Assembly: GCA_964462985.1 (NCBI GenBank)
Contig: CAYXAA010000029.1
Coordinates: 1-54,703, forward strand
Direction: 5' to 3'
Length of the DNA stretch: 54,703 nucleotides
DNA from: CAYXAA01 sp964462985
Lineage (GTDB): Bacteria > Pseudomonadota > Alphaproteobacteria > Rhizobiales > Stappiaceae
The notes beneath the pieces are model-generated. The model saw only the letters and a list, made by a program, of their open reading frames with translations, was not told the origin of the DNA and did no database searches. This document shows positions 41,764 through 50,563 of this stretch, piece after piece. A program made the translations under genes and the position numbers. Each line of letters begins with the position of its first letter. Position 1 is the stretch's first letter.

Positions 41764-42792
41764 TCAGCGCTCCGCCGACCGCGCCCACAGATTGACGCCG
41801 AGGTCGACCGCGATCGCATCGATCTCGGCGAGCTCTTCCGGCGTGAACTCCGGATTGTCCAGCGCCCCGACGCAGTCGCGGATCTGCTCCGGCCGGCTCG
41901 CGCCGATCAGCGCCGAGGTCACCCGCCCGCCGCGCAGCACCCAGGCGAGCGCCATCTGCGGCAGCGTCTGGCCCCGGCGCTCGGCAATGGCCGCCAGGCC
42001 CCTGATGCGCTCGATGTTCTCGGCCGAAAGATGCGCCGGATTGAGCGACTTGCCAGCGGCGGCCCGGCTCCCGGCCGGAATGCCGCCAAGGTATTTGGTG
42101 GTGAGCATGCCCTGCGCCAGCGGGGTGAAGGCGATCGAGCCGATCCCCTCCTCTTCAAGGATGTCGAGCAGGCCGTCCTCCTCGACCCAGCGATTGATCA
42201 TCGAATAGCTCGGCTGGTGGATGACGCAAGGCGTCCCGAGCGTGCGGAGGATCCTTGCGGCTTCGCGGGTGCGGGCCGAGTTGTAGGAGGAAATCCCGAC
42301 ATAGAGCGCCTTGCCCTGGCGCACGGCAGCGTCGAGCGCGCCCATCGTCTCCTCCAGCGGGGTGTCGGGATCAAAGCGATGCGAATAGAAGATGTCGACA
42401 TAGTCGAGCCCCATTCGCTTCAGGCTCTGATCGAGGCTCGATAGCAGGTATTTCCGGCTGCCCCACTCGCCATAAGGGCCAGGCCACATCCGGTAGCCGG
42501 CCTTGGTCGAGATCACCAGTTCGTCGCGCAGGGAACGGAAATCGGTCTTCAGGATCGCCCCGAAGGCCTCCTCGGCCGATCCCGGAGGCGGGCCGTAGTT
42601 GTTGGCGAGATCAAAATGGGTAATGCCGAGGTCAAAGGCGGTCCGGCACAGTTCGCGGCCGAGTTCGCGCGGCGTATCACCGCCAAAATTGTGCCAGAGG
42701 CCAAGCGAGATAGCCGGCAGTTTCAGGCCGCTGCGGCCGCAGCGGTTGTAGCGCATGGCGTCGTAGCGGGTCTGAGACGGATGATAGGACAT
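41764..42792 (-). CDS. Aldo/keto reductase (YghZ-like)
   Basis: A 342-residue cytosolic NADPH-dependent aldo/keto reductase, similar to E. coli YghZ (L-glyceraldehyde-3-phosphate reductase), a detoxifier of methylglyoxal. The catalytic tyrosine is in DLANNYGPPPGSAEEAFG, the lysine in VISTKAG and the histidine in YSHRFDPDTPLEE. The KVT-type barrel and long C-terminal loop fit. The start at 42792 (MSYHPSQTRYDAMRYNRCG) gives the family N-terminus. It converges on ispE with 27 bases between the stops. Preferred substrate is not determined by sequence. Confidence 0.92.
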   Translation of the reverse strand: MSYHPSQTRYDAMRYNRCGRSGLKLPAISLGLWHNFGGDTPRELGRELCRTAFDLGITHFDLANNYGPPPGSAEEAFGAILKTDFRSLRDELVISTKAGYRMWPGPYGEWGSRKYLLSSLDQSLKRMGLDYVDIFYSHRFDPDTPLEETMGALDAAVRQGKALYVGISSYNSARTREAARILRTLGTPCVIHQPSYSMINRWVEEDGLLDILEEEGIGSIAFTPLAQGMLTTKYLGGIPAGSRAAAGKSLNPAHLSAENIERIRGLAAIAERRGQTLPQMALAWVLRGGRVTSALIGASRPEQIRDCVGALDNPEFTPEELAEIDAIAVDLGVNLWARSAER

Positions 42793-42912
42793 GGCATTCC
42801 CTGAAGTCGGGAGGAGGGGCGCGCCGGGAAGCACGACGACGGCAGCAAGCGGGGGAGCCTGAACCAATGCAATCAGCGACCAAGGCAGCCGCGGACGTGC
42901 ATGGACGCCCCC

Positions 42913-43929
42913 TCAGAACACGCGGGCGATGCAGAAATCGACGGTCTCGGCGAGCGCATCGCGCATGGCACCGGCAGGCAGCGCCTCGAGGGCGGTATGG
43001 GCTCCTTCGCCGAAGGCCTGGGCGCGTTGCAGGGTGTCGCTGATTGCATCGACCTTGCCCATCAGCTCGATGGCGTGCTCGAGGTCGCCATCGCGGATCT
43101 CCCGTTGCTCGAGGCAGCGCTTCCAGAACGCCCGGTCGGCGTCGTTTCCGCGCCGGATCGACAGGATCACCGGCAGCGTCAGCTTGCCCTCGCGGAAGTC
43201 GTCACCGGTCTCCTTGCCGAGATCCTTCGACGAGCCGCCATAGTCGAGCGCGTCGTCGACGAGCTGGAAGGCAAAGCCGAGGTCCATGCCGTAGCGCCGT
43301 GCTGCGGCCTGCTCTTCCGCCGTTGCCCCAGCAATTACAGGTCCGACCTCGCAGGCGGCCGCAATCAATGCGGCTGTCTTGGCCTCGATCACCTTGAGAT
43401 AGGTATCCTCATCAGTCTCGATGTTCTGGGCGGCGCCGAGTTGCATCACCTCGCCTTCGGCAATCACCGCTGAGGCATGCGACAGGATTGCCAGCGCCGG
43501 CAGTGAGCCGACCTCGACCATCATCTTGAACGCCTGGCCGAGCAGATAATCGCCAACGAGCACGCTGGCCTGATTGCCCCAGAGCTTGCGGGCGGCCAGC
43601 TTGCCGCGGCGCATGTCGCTTTCGTCGACGACATCGTCATGCAGCAGCGTCGCTGTGTGCATGAACTCGACGCTGGCGGCGAGCCGGACGTGACCCTCGC
43701 CCCCGTAGCCGAACAGCTGGGCGAAGGCGAGCGTCAGCATCGGGCGAAGCCGCTTGCCGCCCGAGGAAATGAGGTGACCGGCGATCTCCGGTATCATTTC
43801 AACATTGGAGCCCGCCTTTGACAGGATCAACCGGTTCACGGCCTCCATGTCCCGCTGGACGAGGTCGACCAGCGGCTGAAGGCTTGGCTTATGCTCGCGC
43901 TGGCTCTCGAGAGGAACGACGACGCCCAC
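42913..43929 (-). CDS. Long-chain polyprenyl diphosphate synthase
   Basis: This 338-residue all-alpha prenyltransferase lengthens farnesyl or geranyl diphosphate with IPP to make the side chain of ubiquinone, probably C40 or C50. The first aspartate-rich motif is LLHDDVVDESDMRRG and the second LVDDALDYGGSSKDLGK, both DDxxD. GGKRLRPML is the IPP-binding segment. Starting at GTG 43929 gives the common length, with AAGGGA upstream. A longer frame reaches 44124 without support. It is divergent from the DUF2007 gene. It uses precursors made by the IspE pathway. Confidence 0.93.
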   Translation of the reverse strand: MGVVVPLESQREHKPSLQPLVDLVQRDMEAVNRLILSKAGSNVEMIPEIAGHLISSGGKRLRPMLTLAFAQLFGYGGEGHVRLAASVEFMHTATLLHDDVVDESDMRRGKLAARKLWGNQASVLVGDYLLGQAFKMMVEVGSLPALAILSHASAVIAEGEVMQLGAAQNIETDEDTYLKVIEAKTAALIAAACEVGPVIAGATAEEQAAARRYGMDLGFAFQLVDDALDYGGSSKDLGKETGDDFREGKLTLPVILSIRRGNDADRAFWKRCLEQREIRDGDLEHAIELMGKVDAISDTLQRAQAFGEGAHTALEALPAGAMRDALAETVDFCIARVF

Positions 43930-44095
43930 GGTAGCGGTCCCTTGTTGTAACGTGCGCCGGGACAATAGGAGCCGAGGGGCGATCCGGCAAGTCGGCAATC
44001 TGCCACGCGGCGCCACCCGCGTCGTTGCGTCGGTCGCGCTTGTCCCGGATGCGCCGGGTGCGGGAAAGGGGAGAGAGCTCCTCCGGAGTGAAGGT

Positions 44096-44332
44096 ATGGA
44101 AGAACTCATCAGAACCAATGACATGACCCTGATCGCCTACATCGAAGCGGTGCTTGGCGAGGCTGGCGTCCCGCACCTGGTGCTCGACGGCAACATGAGC
44201 GTCCTCGAAGGATCCCTCGGCGTGCTGCCGCGGCGCGTCCTGGTCGGCCGCGATCGGCTTGGCCATGCCAGACGCCTGTTGCGCGACGCCGGGATCGGGC
44301 ACGAGATCGGCTTTCCGCCGGAGGCGCCGTGA
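44096..44332 (+). CDS. DUF2007 family protein
   Basis: A 78-residue protein with MEELIRTNDMTLIAYIEAVL followed by LDGNMSVLEGSLGVLPRRVLV. This matches DUF2007 (putative signal-transducing protein), whose function is unknown. The start at 44096 was chosen because it begins the family-typical MEELIRTND. Its stop overlaps the start of the methyltransferase gene by four bases (ATGA at 44329-44332), so they are coupled. It is divergent from the polyprenyl synthase gene. This trio is a familiar Hyphomicrobiales arrangement. Confidence 0.88.
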   Translation: MEELIRTNDMTLIAYIEAVLGEAGVPHLVLDGNMSVLEGSLGVLPRRVLVGRDRLGHARRLLRDAGIGHEIGFPPEAP

Positions 44333-45162
44333 TGCAACAGGGACCCGATCACGGCTTGTCTGCGGCAATCCTCACGGATGACGAGATCGGTCCGACCACG
44401 CTCGACGATTTTCTCGGCGGCAAAGTCGTGGTGGAGCAGCCGGCGAAGGGCCGCCACCGGGCGGGGCTCGATGCTGTCTACCTCGCCGCCGCCGTATCCA
44501 GCAGGATCCGCGGTCACGTGGTCGATCTCGGTGCCGGCGTCGGCACCGCCGGATTCTGCGTCGCGGCGCGGATCCCCTCCGTCACCGTCACCCTGGTCGA
44601 CATCGACCCTCTGGCACTGGCGCTCGCGGCCCGCAGCCTGCGGCTGCCGCAGAACGCCGCCTTCGCGGGCCGGGTCCGAATACTCATGGCTGACATCTGC
44701 GCCCCGGGCGCGCGGCGACATGGCGCCGGCCTCACGCCGGGCTTCGCCGATCACGTCATCCTGAACCCGCCCTATTACACGGGCGACCGCTTTCGAGCGT
44801 CACCGTCCGAAGCCCGCGCCGCCGCCCATGTGCTGACGGGCGATGGCCTCGAGCCCTGGATCCGCACCGCAACCGACATCACCCGCGAGGGCGGCACCCT
44901 GACGGCGATCTTCCGTGCCGACGGGCTCGGCGAGTTCCTGCAGGCGCTCGGCCGCCGCTTCGGCGCCATTGACGTCATCCCGCTGCGGCCGCGTCCCGAG
45001 GCGGCGGCCACGCGCGTGCTTCTGCGCGCCGTGCGGGCGAACCGGGCGCCGCTTCGGTTGCTGCCTGGCTTTGTCCTGCACGAAGGAACCGGGTCCGACT
45101 TCACGGCCGAGGCCCGCGCCGTGATGCGCGACGGCAAGGGCCTCGATATCCCCGGCCGCTAA
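44329..45162 (+). CDS. TrmN6-like SAM-dependent methyltransferase
   Basis: A 277-residue class I methyltransferase. HVVDLGAGVGTAGFCVA is the SAM-binding glycine loop and LNPPYYTGDR is the NPPY catalytic motif of N6-adenine methyltransferases. Family members such as E. coli TrmN6 methylate adenine 37 of tRNA-Val, so tRNA modification is the best guess. The target base is not proven. The sequence follows DUF2007 with a four-base overlap. Two adjacent ATG codons exist at 44329 and 44332. It ends 36 bases before the convergent Usg gene. Confidence 0.88.
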   Translation: MMQQGPDHGLSAAILTDDEIGPTTLDDFLGGKVVVEQPAKGRHRAGLDAVYLAAAVSSRIRGHVVDLGAGVGTAGFCVAARIPSVTVTLVDIDPLALALAARSLRLPQNAAFAGRVRILMADICAPGARRHGAGLTPGFADHVILNPPYYTGDRFRASPSEARAAAHVLTGDGLEPWIRTATDITREGGTLTAIFRADGLGEFLQALGRRFGAIDVIPLRPRPEAAATRVLLRAVRANRAPLRLLPGFVLHEGTGSDFTAEARAVMRDGKGLDIPGR

Positions 45163-45198
45163 GGCACTCGGGGGTCCTTTGCGGGGCCGCCGTGGCCT

Positions 45199-45477
45199 TC
45201 AGTGCAGATGGAACTGCCCATCGACCATGCGCCAGTCGACCGGCCCGACCAGATCCTGATGCGCGAGCCGAACCGAATGGAGCCGGCCTTCGATCTCGCG
45301 CTGCCAGAACGTCAGGAACCGGGTAAGTTCCGGGAAGTTCGGGGCGCGGTCGAGCGTCTGCCAGATGAAGGTCTGGAGCAGATGCGGATGATCCGGCATG
45401 CGGTAGAGGATTTCGGCGGTCAGCACGCCGTAGCCTTCGATGCGGCGGCGGAAATCAAGTGTCGTCTTCTTGGTCAC
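45199..45477 (-). CDS. usg: Usg family protein
   Basis: A 92-residue protein of unknown function matching Usg: GYGVLTAEILYRMPDHPHLLQTFIWQ, then APNFPELTRFLTFWQREIEGRLHSVRLAHQ. Usg was first seen upstream of trp genes in Caulobacter. No trp genes are adjacent here. The start was placed at GTG 45477, which has GGAGG about ten bases upstream and gives the family length. A longer frame to 45579 adds unrelated residues. It converges on the TrmN6-like gene. Confidence 0.88.
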   Translation of the reverse strand: MTKKTTLDFRRRIEGYGVLTAEILYRMPDHPHLLQTFIWQTLDRAPNFPELTRFLTFWQREIEGRLHSVRLAHQDLVGPVDWRMVDGQFHLH

Positions 45478-45609
45478 CTCTTCCGAACCTCCGAAAGAAG
45501 TGTCGATCCAACGCGTTTGCTTGACGGTTAATTTCGGGCATTCGAACGGTTTTTCAAGGCGCTGGCAACCACGGCACACGGTAGCTGGCGAAGGCCGGCA
45601 TGTCGCCCG

Positions 45610-45957
45610 TTACGGCGTGGCCGGCTCCTGAATGGATTTGAGATAGGCGAGGAAGGCATCGATCTGTTCCGGTTGCAGCACCACCTCCGGCATTGTCGGA
45701 TGCCCGGTGGTGAGCCCCTCCGCGAGGGCTTCCTGCAGATCGTCGACCGGATAGCGCTGCGACAGGGTGCGAAACGCCGGCGCCGCCGGCTCCGGGCTCT
45801 CGTCCTGCGGTCCGATCGCATGGCAGATGGCGCAGCGCTCTTCGGCGATCGCCCGCCCCTCGGCGAGCATCGCATTGATATCGCCCTCCTGCGCTCCGGC
45901 AACACCGGCCGATGCGGCTAGGGCCATCGACGTCAGGATCGTGCGAATCGGCAGCAT
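45610..45957 (-). CDS. Exported mono-haem cytochrome c
   Basis: A 115-residue periplasmic cytochrome c. A signal peptide (about 1-22, TILTSMALAASAGVAGA) precedes a class I fold. The haem site is CAICH (C42, C45, H46), and a likely sixth ligand is M89 in GHPTMPEV. It is a soluble electron carrier, its partner unknown. The ATG at 45957 follows an AGGGAGG-like region (AAGGGAGGAATG). It is divergent from the MoxR gene, 320 bases away, and may share regulation with it. Usg lies just downstream on the same strand. Confidence 0.93.
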   Translation of the reverse strand: MLPIRTILTSMALAASAGVAGAQEGDINAMLAEGRAIAEERCAICHAIGPQDESPEPAAPAFRTLSQRYPVDDLQEALAEGLTTGHPTMPEVVLQPEQIDAFLAYLKSIQEPATP

Positions 45958-46277
45958 TCATTCCTCCCTTGATGAGTCCCGTCCAATAAGAGCATCGACA
46001 GGTCTCCGCAGCCACCCATAAGCGCGCCGGACCCTCGCCGCGGCGACACGCCGCCTGCAACGCCCCTTGTCTGGGCGACGATTTCATGAGAGCTCGGTAG
46101 CCCAAACCAGGTCAGGTCTCCGGCGATGCCACGCCCAGGAGCGTGAACGTCGCCCCTGCCCTTGCCGCAAAGGCCCCTATATGATCGGTTGAACCGTTTT
46201 TGTCCGTTGAAGTGCCTCGGCGCTGGCCATGCCAACGCTGGTGCTCCAGCCCGAATGCCAAAATCCGGATAACACAA
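45958..46277. other. Divergent region, cytochrome c / MoxR genes
   Basis: These 320 bases lie between the cytochrome c (-) and MoxR ATPase (+) genes and should contain both promoters. GGGCGACG (46072-46079) and CGTCGCCC (46148-46155) are inverted repeats, too far apart to be an obvious operator. I see no gene or RNA. Confidence 0.4.
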
Positions 46278-47213
46278 ATGACCGCTGCGCCTCTCCCCAC
46301 CTCGATCGACGAAACCCTGCAGCTCCTGGAAAGCCAGGGCTATGTAGCGGACCGGGCGCTGGCAACGGTACTGCATCTGGCGCTTCGGCTGAAGCGGCCG
46401 CTGTTTCTGGAGGGAGAGGCCGGTGTCGGCAAGACGGAGATCGCCAAGGTGCTGGCGACCGGCCTCGGCCGCGACCTGATCCGCCTGCAGTGCTACGAAG
46501 GCCTGGACCTTTCCACTGCCGTCTACGAGTGGAACTATGCGGCACAGATGGTCGAGATTCGCGTCTCGGAGGCTGCCGGTGAAACCGATCGAGACGAGCT
46601 GTCGAAATCCGTCTTCGCCGAACGCTTCCTGATCAAGCGGCCCGTGCTTCAGGCGCTGGAACCGTCGCTTGCCGGCCCGCCGGTGTTTCTGATCGACGAA
46701 CTCGACCGCGCCGACGAGGCTTTTGAGGCCTTTCTGCTCGAGGTGCTGGCCGACAATCAGGTAACGATCCCCGAGCTCGGCACCATCCGGGCGAACGAAC
46801 CGCCGATTGTCGTGATCACCACCAACCGCACCCGGGAAATCCACGACGCCCTGAAGCGGCGCTGCTTCTACCACTGGGTCGATTATCCCGATGCCGCCCG
46901 CGAGCTCGAGATCGTGCGGCGCAAAGTGCCTGGGGCGGCCGAACGGCTTGCCAGGGAAGTGGTTGCCTTCGTGCAGAAACTGCGCGCCGACGAGGATTTG
47001 TTCAAGCAGCCCGGCGTCGCCGAGACACTCGACTGGGCGAGTGCGCTTACCGAACTTAACGAGATGGCACTCGACCCGGACATGGTCACGGACACGCTCG
47101 GCGTGCTCCTGAAGTACCAGGACGACATCGAGCGCGTTCGCGGCTCCAAGGCACGGCAGATGGTTGAGGAGATCCGCAAGGAGCTCGAGCACGACCGTCA
47201 GCCTGCGGTCTGA
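46278..47213 (+). CDS. MoxR-type AAA+ ATPase
   Basis: A 311-residue cytosolic AAA+ ATPase of the MoxR family, which acts as a chaperone that assembles or activates metal enzymes. Walker A is GEAGVGKTE and Walker B is VFLIDELDRADE. Sensor and VTPY-type segments follow (ITTNRTREIHDALKRRC, FYHWVDYP). MoxR proteins pair with von Willebrand A proteins, and here a VWA (CoxE-like) gene begins four bases downstream. No methanol or CO dehydrogenase genes are nearby, so the client enzyme is not known. The ATG at 46278 gives a full N-terminus. Confidence 0.93.
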   Translation: MTAAPLPTSIDETLQLLESQGYVADRALATVLHLALRLKRPLFLEGEAGVGKTEIAKVLATGLGRDLIRLQCYEGLDLSTAVYEWNYAAQMVEIRVSEAAGETDRDELSKSVFAERFLIKRPVLQALEPSLAGPPVFLIDELDRADEAFEAFLLEVLADNQVTIPELGTIRANEPPIVVITTNRTREIHDALKRRCFYHWVDYPDAARELEIVRRKVPGAAERLAREVVAFVQKLRADEDLFKQPGVAETLDWASALTELNEMALDPDMVTDTLGVLLKYQDDIERVRGSKARQMVEEIRKELEHDRQPAV

Positions 47214-47217
47214 GACG

Positions 47218-48462
47218 ATGCTCGACACGCCGAACGACGATCTTGGACCGCCGCGGCCGGACGGCGGGCGCATCGTCGACAATATTGTCCATTTTGCCCG
47301 CACCCTTCGCAAGGCCGGCCTGCCGGTCGGGCCGGCCAGCGTCGTCGATGCCGTGCGCGCAGTGGAAGCCTCCGGCATTCAGAGCCGCGACGACCTCTAT
47401 TGGACGCTGCACGCCGTCTTCGTGCGCAAGCGTGAGCACCGGGTGCTGTTCGACGAGGCCTTCCGCATTTACTGGCAGTCGCGCGGGCTGATCGAGAAGA
47501 TGCTGGCAATCCTGTCGCCGGTCGCCCCGCCGCGCGGTGAGCCGGAAAGGCCCAGGGCCGGGCAAACCCGGGTCGCCCAGGCGTTCCAGCAGGTCCGCGA
47601 GCGCCGCCGCGAGGAGACGCGCGAGGAGGTTGAGGTCGATGCCCGCTTCACGGTCTCCGGCCGCGAAGTGCTGCAGACCAAGGATTTCGCGCAAATGACG
47701 GCCGAGGAAATCGCCGCTGCCAAGAAGGCGTTGCGAGCGATGGTGATGCCGATGGAGAAGGTGCGCCTTCGCCGCCTGATTTCCGCCTCCCGCGGCCGCA
47801 TCGACCCGCGCCGAAGCCTGCGCGCCTCGCTGCGCGCCGGCGGCGACATCATCGCGCTGCGCTACCGGCGTCAGGACGAGCGTCGGCCGCCGCTTGTGGC
47901 GCTCTGCGATATTTCCGGCTCGATGTCCCAATACTCGCGCCTGCTGCTGCATTTCCTCCATGCGCTGACCGAGGAGCGGCGCCACGTCCACACCTTCCTG
48001 TTCGGCACCCGGCTCACCAACGTCACGCGGCAGCTGAAGATGAAGGATCCGGACGAGGCGCTCGCCGCCTGCTCGGCCGGCGTCGAGGACTGGTCCGGCG
48101 GAACCCGCATCGCCACGGCGCTGCACGAATTCAACAAACGCTGGTCGCGCCGCGTGCTGTCCGGCGGCGCCGTCGTTCTCCTGATCACCGACGGCCTTGA
48201 GCGTGACACCGATGAGGATCTCTCGCGCGAGATGGATCGGCTGCACCGCTCGTGCCGTCGCCTGATCTGGCTCAATCCGCTGTTGCGCTTCGACGGCTTC
48301 GAGGCCCGGGCCAAGGGGGTGCGGGCCATGCTGCCCCACGTCGATGAGTTCCGCTCCGTCCATTCTCTGGAGGCAGTAGCCGACCTGGTGCAGGCGTTGT
48401 CGGGCGGCCCGACCCGCACGCCGGAGACCGACCCCCGGCGCTACCTCGCCGCGGTGGCGTGA
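47218..48462 (+). CDS. VWA-domain protein (CoxE-like)
   Basis: A 414-residue cytosolic protein whose C-terminal half is a von Willebrand A domain of the CoxE type. The metal-ion site DISGSMSQYSR carries the DxSxS signature, and LITDGLERDTDEDLSREMDRL follows. The N-terminal half is helical and charged. It partners with the MoxR ATPase encoded four bases upstream: together they resemble CoxD/CoxE, which mature the molybdenum-copper CO dehydrogenase. No cox structural genes are in the window, so the target is likely another metal enzyme or complex. It converges on an L,D-transpeptidase gene. Confidence 0.92.
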   Translation: MLDTPNDDLGPPRPDGGRIVDNIVHFARTLRKAGLPVGPASVVDAVRAVEASGIQSRDDLYWTLHAVFVRKREHRVLFDEAFRIYWQSRGLIEKMLAILSPVAPPRGEPERPRAGQTRVAQAFQQVRERRREETREEVEVDARFTVSGREVLQTKDFAQMTAEEIAAAKKALRAMVMPMEKVRLRRLISASRGRIDPRRSLRASLRAGGDIIALRYRRQDERRPPLVALCDISGSMSQYSRLLLHFLHALTEERRHVHTFLFGTRLTNVTRQLKMKDPDEALAACSAGVEDWSGGTRIATALHEFNKRWSRRVLSGGAVVLLITDGLERDTDEDLSREMDRLHRSCRRLIWLNPLLRFDGFEARAKGVRAMLPHVDEFRSVHSLEAVADLVQALSGGPTRTPETDPRRYLAAVA

Positions 48463-48515
48463 GCATGGCGGTGCGTCGGCGAAGCCAGCTGCCCTTGGCG
48501 ACCAGTTCGAAACCG

Positions 48516-49034
48516 TTACGGCAGAGCGATCACCGGCGTGCGCACCGAGACCCGCGCGAACAGGTCGGTGATGTCCTCGTTCGACATCCGGATGCAGCCG
48601 TAGGACACGGCACGGCCGATCGAGCCGGGACGATTGGTGCCGTGGATTGCATATTCCCCGCCGGCGAGCGTCATGGCGGCAGCCCCCATAGGGTTTGATG
48701 GCACGCCGCCGGCGATCACGTCGGGCAGGTGCGGCAGGTCCCGCTTGACCTCTGCCGGCGGCGACCAGGCCGGCTTAACATATTTCCCGCTGATGTAGGT
48801 CTGCCCCGTCCAGGCCTTGCCGCGCTTGCCGACGGCGACGCGATAGGCAAGTGCCCGGCCGCCGCGTTCGACCAGATAGAGCCGCCGCTCGGAATTGCGC
48901 ACGACGATGGTACCGGGAGCAAAACGGGCGTCGGGAAAGGCGACCGGTTGCGGCGCCGCCTGGATCCGGGTCGACCACAGGACAACGCCGAGGACGATAT
49001 AGACCGCCACCATGAACCAGACGAACTTCCGCAT
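48516..49034 (-). CDS. L,D-transpeptidase, membrane-anchored
   Basis: A 172-residue YkuD-fold protein that forms peptidoglycan cross-links or attaches proteins to it. A single N-terminal helix (about 3-22, FVWFMVAVYIVLGVVLW) anchors it in the membrane. The active site is HGTNRPGSIGRAVSYGCIRMSNED, with H131 and nucleophile C147. It is shorter than the enzyme at 26787 and lacks a lipobox, so the two are distinct paralogues. The start at 49034 (MRKFVWF) was preferred over a 39-base longer reading. The terminator of the liv operon lies upstream on the same strand. Confidence 0.93.
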   Translation of the reverse strand: MRKFVWFMVAVYIVLGVVLWSTRIQAAPQPVAFPDARFAPGTIVVRNSERRLYLVERGGRALAYRVAVGKRGKAWTGQTYISGKYVKPAWSPPAEVKRDLPHLPDVIAGGVPSNPMGAAAMTLAGGEYAIHGTNRPGSIGRAVSYGCIRMSNEDITDLFARVSVRTPVIALP

Positions 49035-49190
49035 GCCCCGGCCCTCTCTGGCCGTCAGATTAAGCGGCGTCAAACCCGTATAGAAGCCGCCACCGCGGCG
49101 ATGGCGGGTTTTCTGCCGGTAAGGTTAGGCATTAAGGTTTATGCAGCATTCGATGGGCCGCCGCGCTCGAAAGATGGAGCCGCCTAAAAC

Positions 49191-49220
49191 GAAAAACCCC
49201 GCCCGATCGCTCGGGCGGGG
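49191..49220 (-). terminator. Intrinsic terminator of the minus-strand liv operon
   Basis: CCCCGCCCGA (49197-49206) and TCGGGCGGGG (49211-49220) form a ten-pair stem with a TCGC-type loop. On the minus strand this is followed by TTTTT (49191-49196), a classic rho-independent terminator. It lies 42 bases after the stop of the substrate-binding protein gene. Confidence 0.85.
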
Positions 49221-49261
49221 TGTGCGACCGAGTCGACCGGTCGCGGTGAAACGAAGGCGGC

Positions 49262-50365
49262 TCAGTTCATGTAGTCGTACTTGCCGTCCTTCCACTCGTA
49301 GAAGACGTAGCCCGGCAGGGTGACGTCGCCCTTCTCGTCGAACTCCAGCTCGCCGAGAACGGTCTGGAACTTGCCCTCCGAAAGCGCCTTCACGACCGCG
49401 TCAAAATCGGTCGAGCCGGCCGTCTTGACGGCGTCGGCCCAGGCCTGGATCGAGGCGTAGGTGTAGAGCGAGTAGCCCTCGGCGGTCTTTCCGGCAGCCT
49501 CGAGCGCCTTCACGACAGGGGCGGCTTCCTCGTTCTTGCGCGGATCGGGCGAGAACGTCATCAGCGTGCCGGCGCCGGCATCGCCGGTGATCGACCAGTA
49601 CTCGTCGGTCACCAGGGCGTCACCGGAGATCAGGAGCGTATCCATGCCCTGATCGACCATCTGGCGCTTGATGAGGCCGGCTTCGGTGTGATAGCCGCCG
49701 ACATAGAGCACCTCGATGCCCTCCGACTTCAGCTTGGACACCAGAGCGGTATAGTCCTTCTCACCGGCGGTATAGGCTTCGTAGAGCGTCTCCTCCTTGC
49801 CCGCCTCGTTCAGATACTTCTTGGTCTCGTCGGCAAGACCTTTGCCGTAGGCGGTCTTGTCGTGGATGATCGCGATCTTCTTGTCGCCGAAGTTCTCGGC
49901 AAGGAAGGCGCCGGCGACCTGACCCTGCTGGTCGTCACGGCCGCAGGTGCGGAACACGCCCGGACCGGGGCGCTCGTCGGTGAACTTCGGGTTGGTCGAT
50001 GCCGGCGAGATCTGGATGATGCCCTCTTCCGCATAGACCTGGCTGGCGGGGATCGAGGAGCCCGAGCAGAAGTGGCCGGCGACGAACACGACGTTCTTGC
50101 CGACGAACTGGTTTGCAACCGCAACCGCCTGCTTCGGGTCGCAGGCATCATCGCCGACTTCCAGGACGAGCTTTTCGCCATTGATGCCGCCGGCAGCGTT
50201 GATGTCGGCAACCGCCTGCTCGGCGCCCGCCCTCATCTGCTCGCCGAACGAGGCGTACTGGCCGGTCATCGGGCCCGCCGTGGCGATCACGATGTCGGCA
50301 AGCGCCGCGCCGGAAAGGCTCATGCCGACAACGGCCGCAACGCTCGACAGAAGAAACGTCTTCAT
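49262..50365 (-). CDS. Branched-chain amino acid ABC transporter substrate-binding protein
   Basis: A 367-residue periplasmic protein of the LivJ/LivK type that captures branched-chain or related amino acids. A signal peptide (about 1-23, LLSSVAAVVGMSLSGAALA) precedes the two-lobed domain opening IVIATAGPMTGQYASFGEQM. Cysteines in DDACDPK and GHFCSGS likely form the usual disulfide. It is the last gene of the liv operon on this strand, separated by about 198 bases from the DUF6867-type gene, so it may also have its own promoter. ATG 50365 has AAGGGGAGTAG before it. Confidence 0.95.
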   Translation of the reverse strand: MKTFLLSSVAAVVGMSLSGAALADIVIATAGPMTGQYASFGEQMRAGAEQAVADINAAGGINGEKLVLEVGDDACDPKQAVAVANQFVGKNVVFVAGHFCSGSSIPASQVYAEEGIIQISPASTNPKFTDERPGPGVFRTCGRDDQQGQVAGAFLAENFGDKKIAIIHDKTAYGKGLADETKKYLNEAGKEETLYEAYTAGEKDYTALVSKLKSEGIEVLYVGGYHTEAGLIKRQMVDQGMDTLLISGDALVTDEYWSITGDAGAGTLMTFSPDPRKNEEAAPVVKALEAAGKTAEGYSLYTYASIQAWADAVKTAGSTDFDAVVKALSEGKFQTVLGELEFDEKGDVTLPGYVFYEWKDGKYDYMN

Positions 50366-50563
50366 GGAACTACTCCCCTTGCTTCCAAGCATGTTGGACC
50401 CGTTCGGGCCTAGCTGGACCACTCTGGTGGCGAACACCCCAGGTCCGCCGCGGCGCCCTCGGCGCCGCCTGATCCGAGAGCCTATCCCCATTTTCGAAGA
50501 AGTCGAGGCTCTCGGTGTGCTCCGGCAGCGAGACCACCCGCGGCCGAAAGGCTTGACTGTGCA

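Noticed and set aside
46072..46155. GGGCGACG / CGTCGCCC inverted pair in the cytochrome c-MoxR gap
   Set aside because: The arms are about 70 bases apart and GC-rich eight-mers of this kind are expected by chance in this genome.
45933..47378. A 481-codon open frame on the minus strand opposite the MoxR gene
   Set aside because: It overlaps the cytochrome c start and the MoxR ATPase, which has Walker motifs. The antisense product has no domain.
47086..48363. A 425-codon open frame on the minus strand opposite the VWA gene
   Set aside because: The sense strand has a CoxE-type MIDAS site. The antisense product has no motif.
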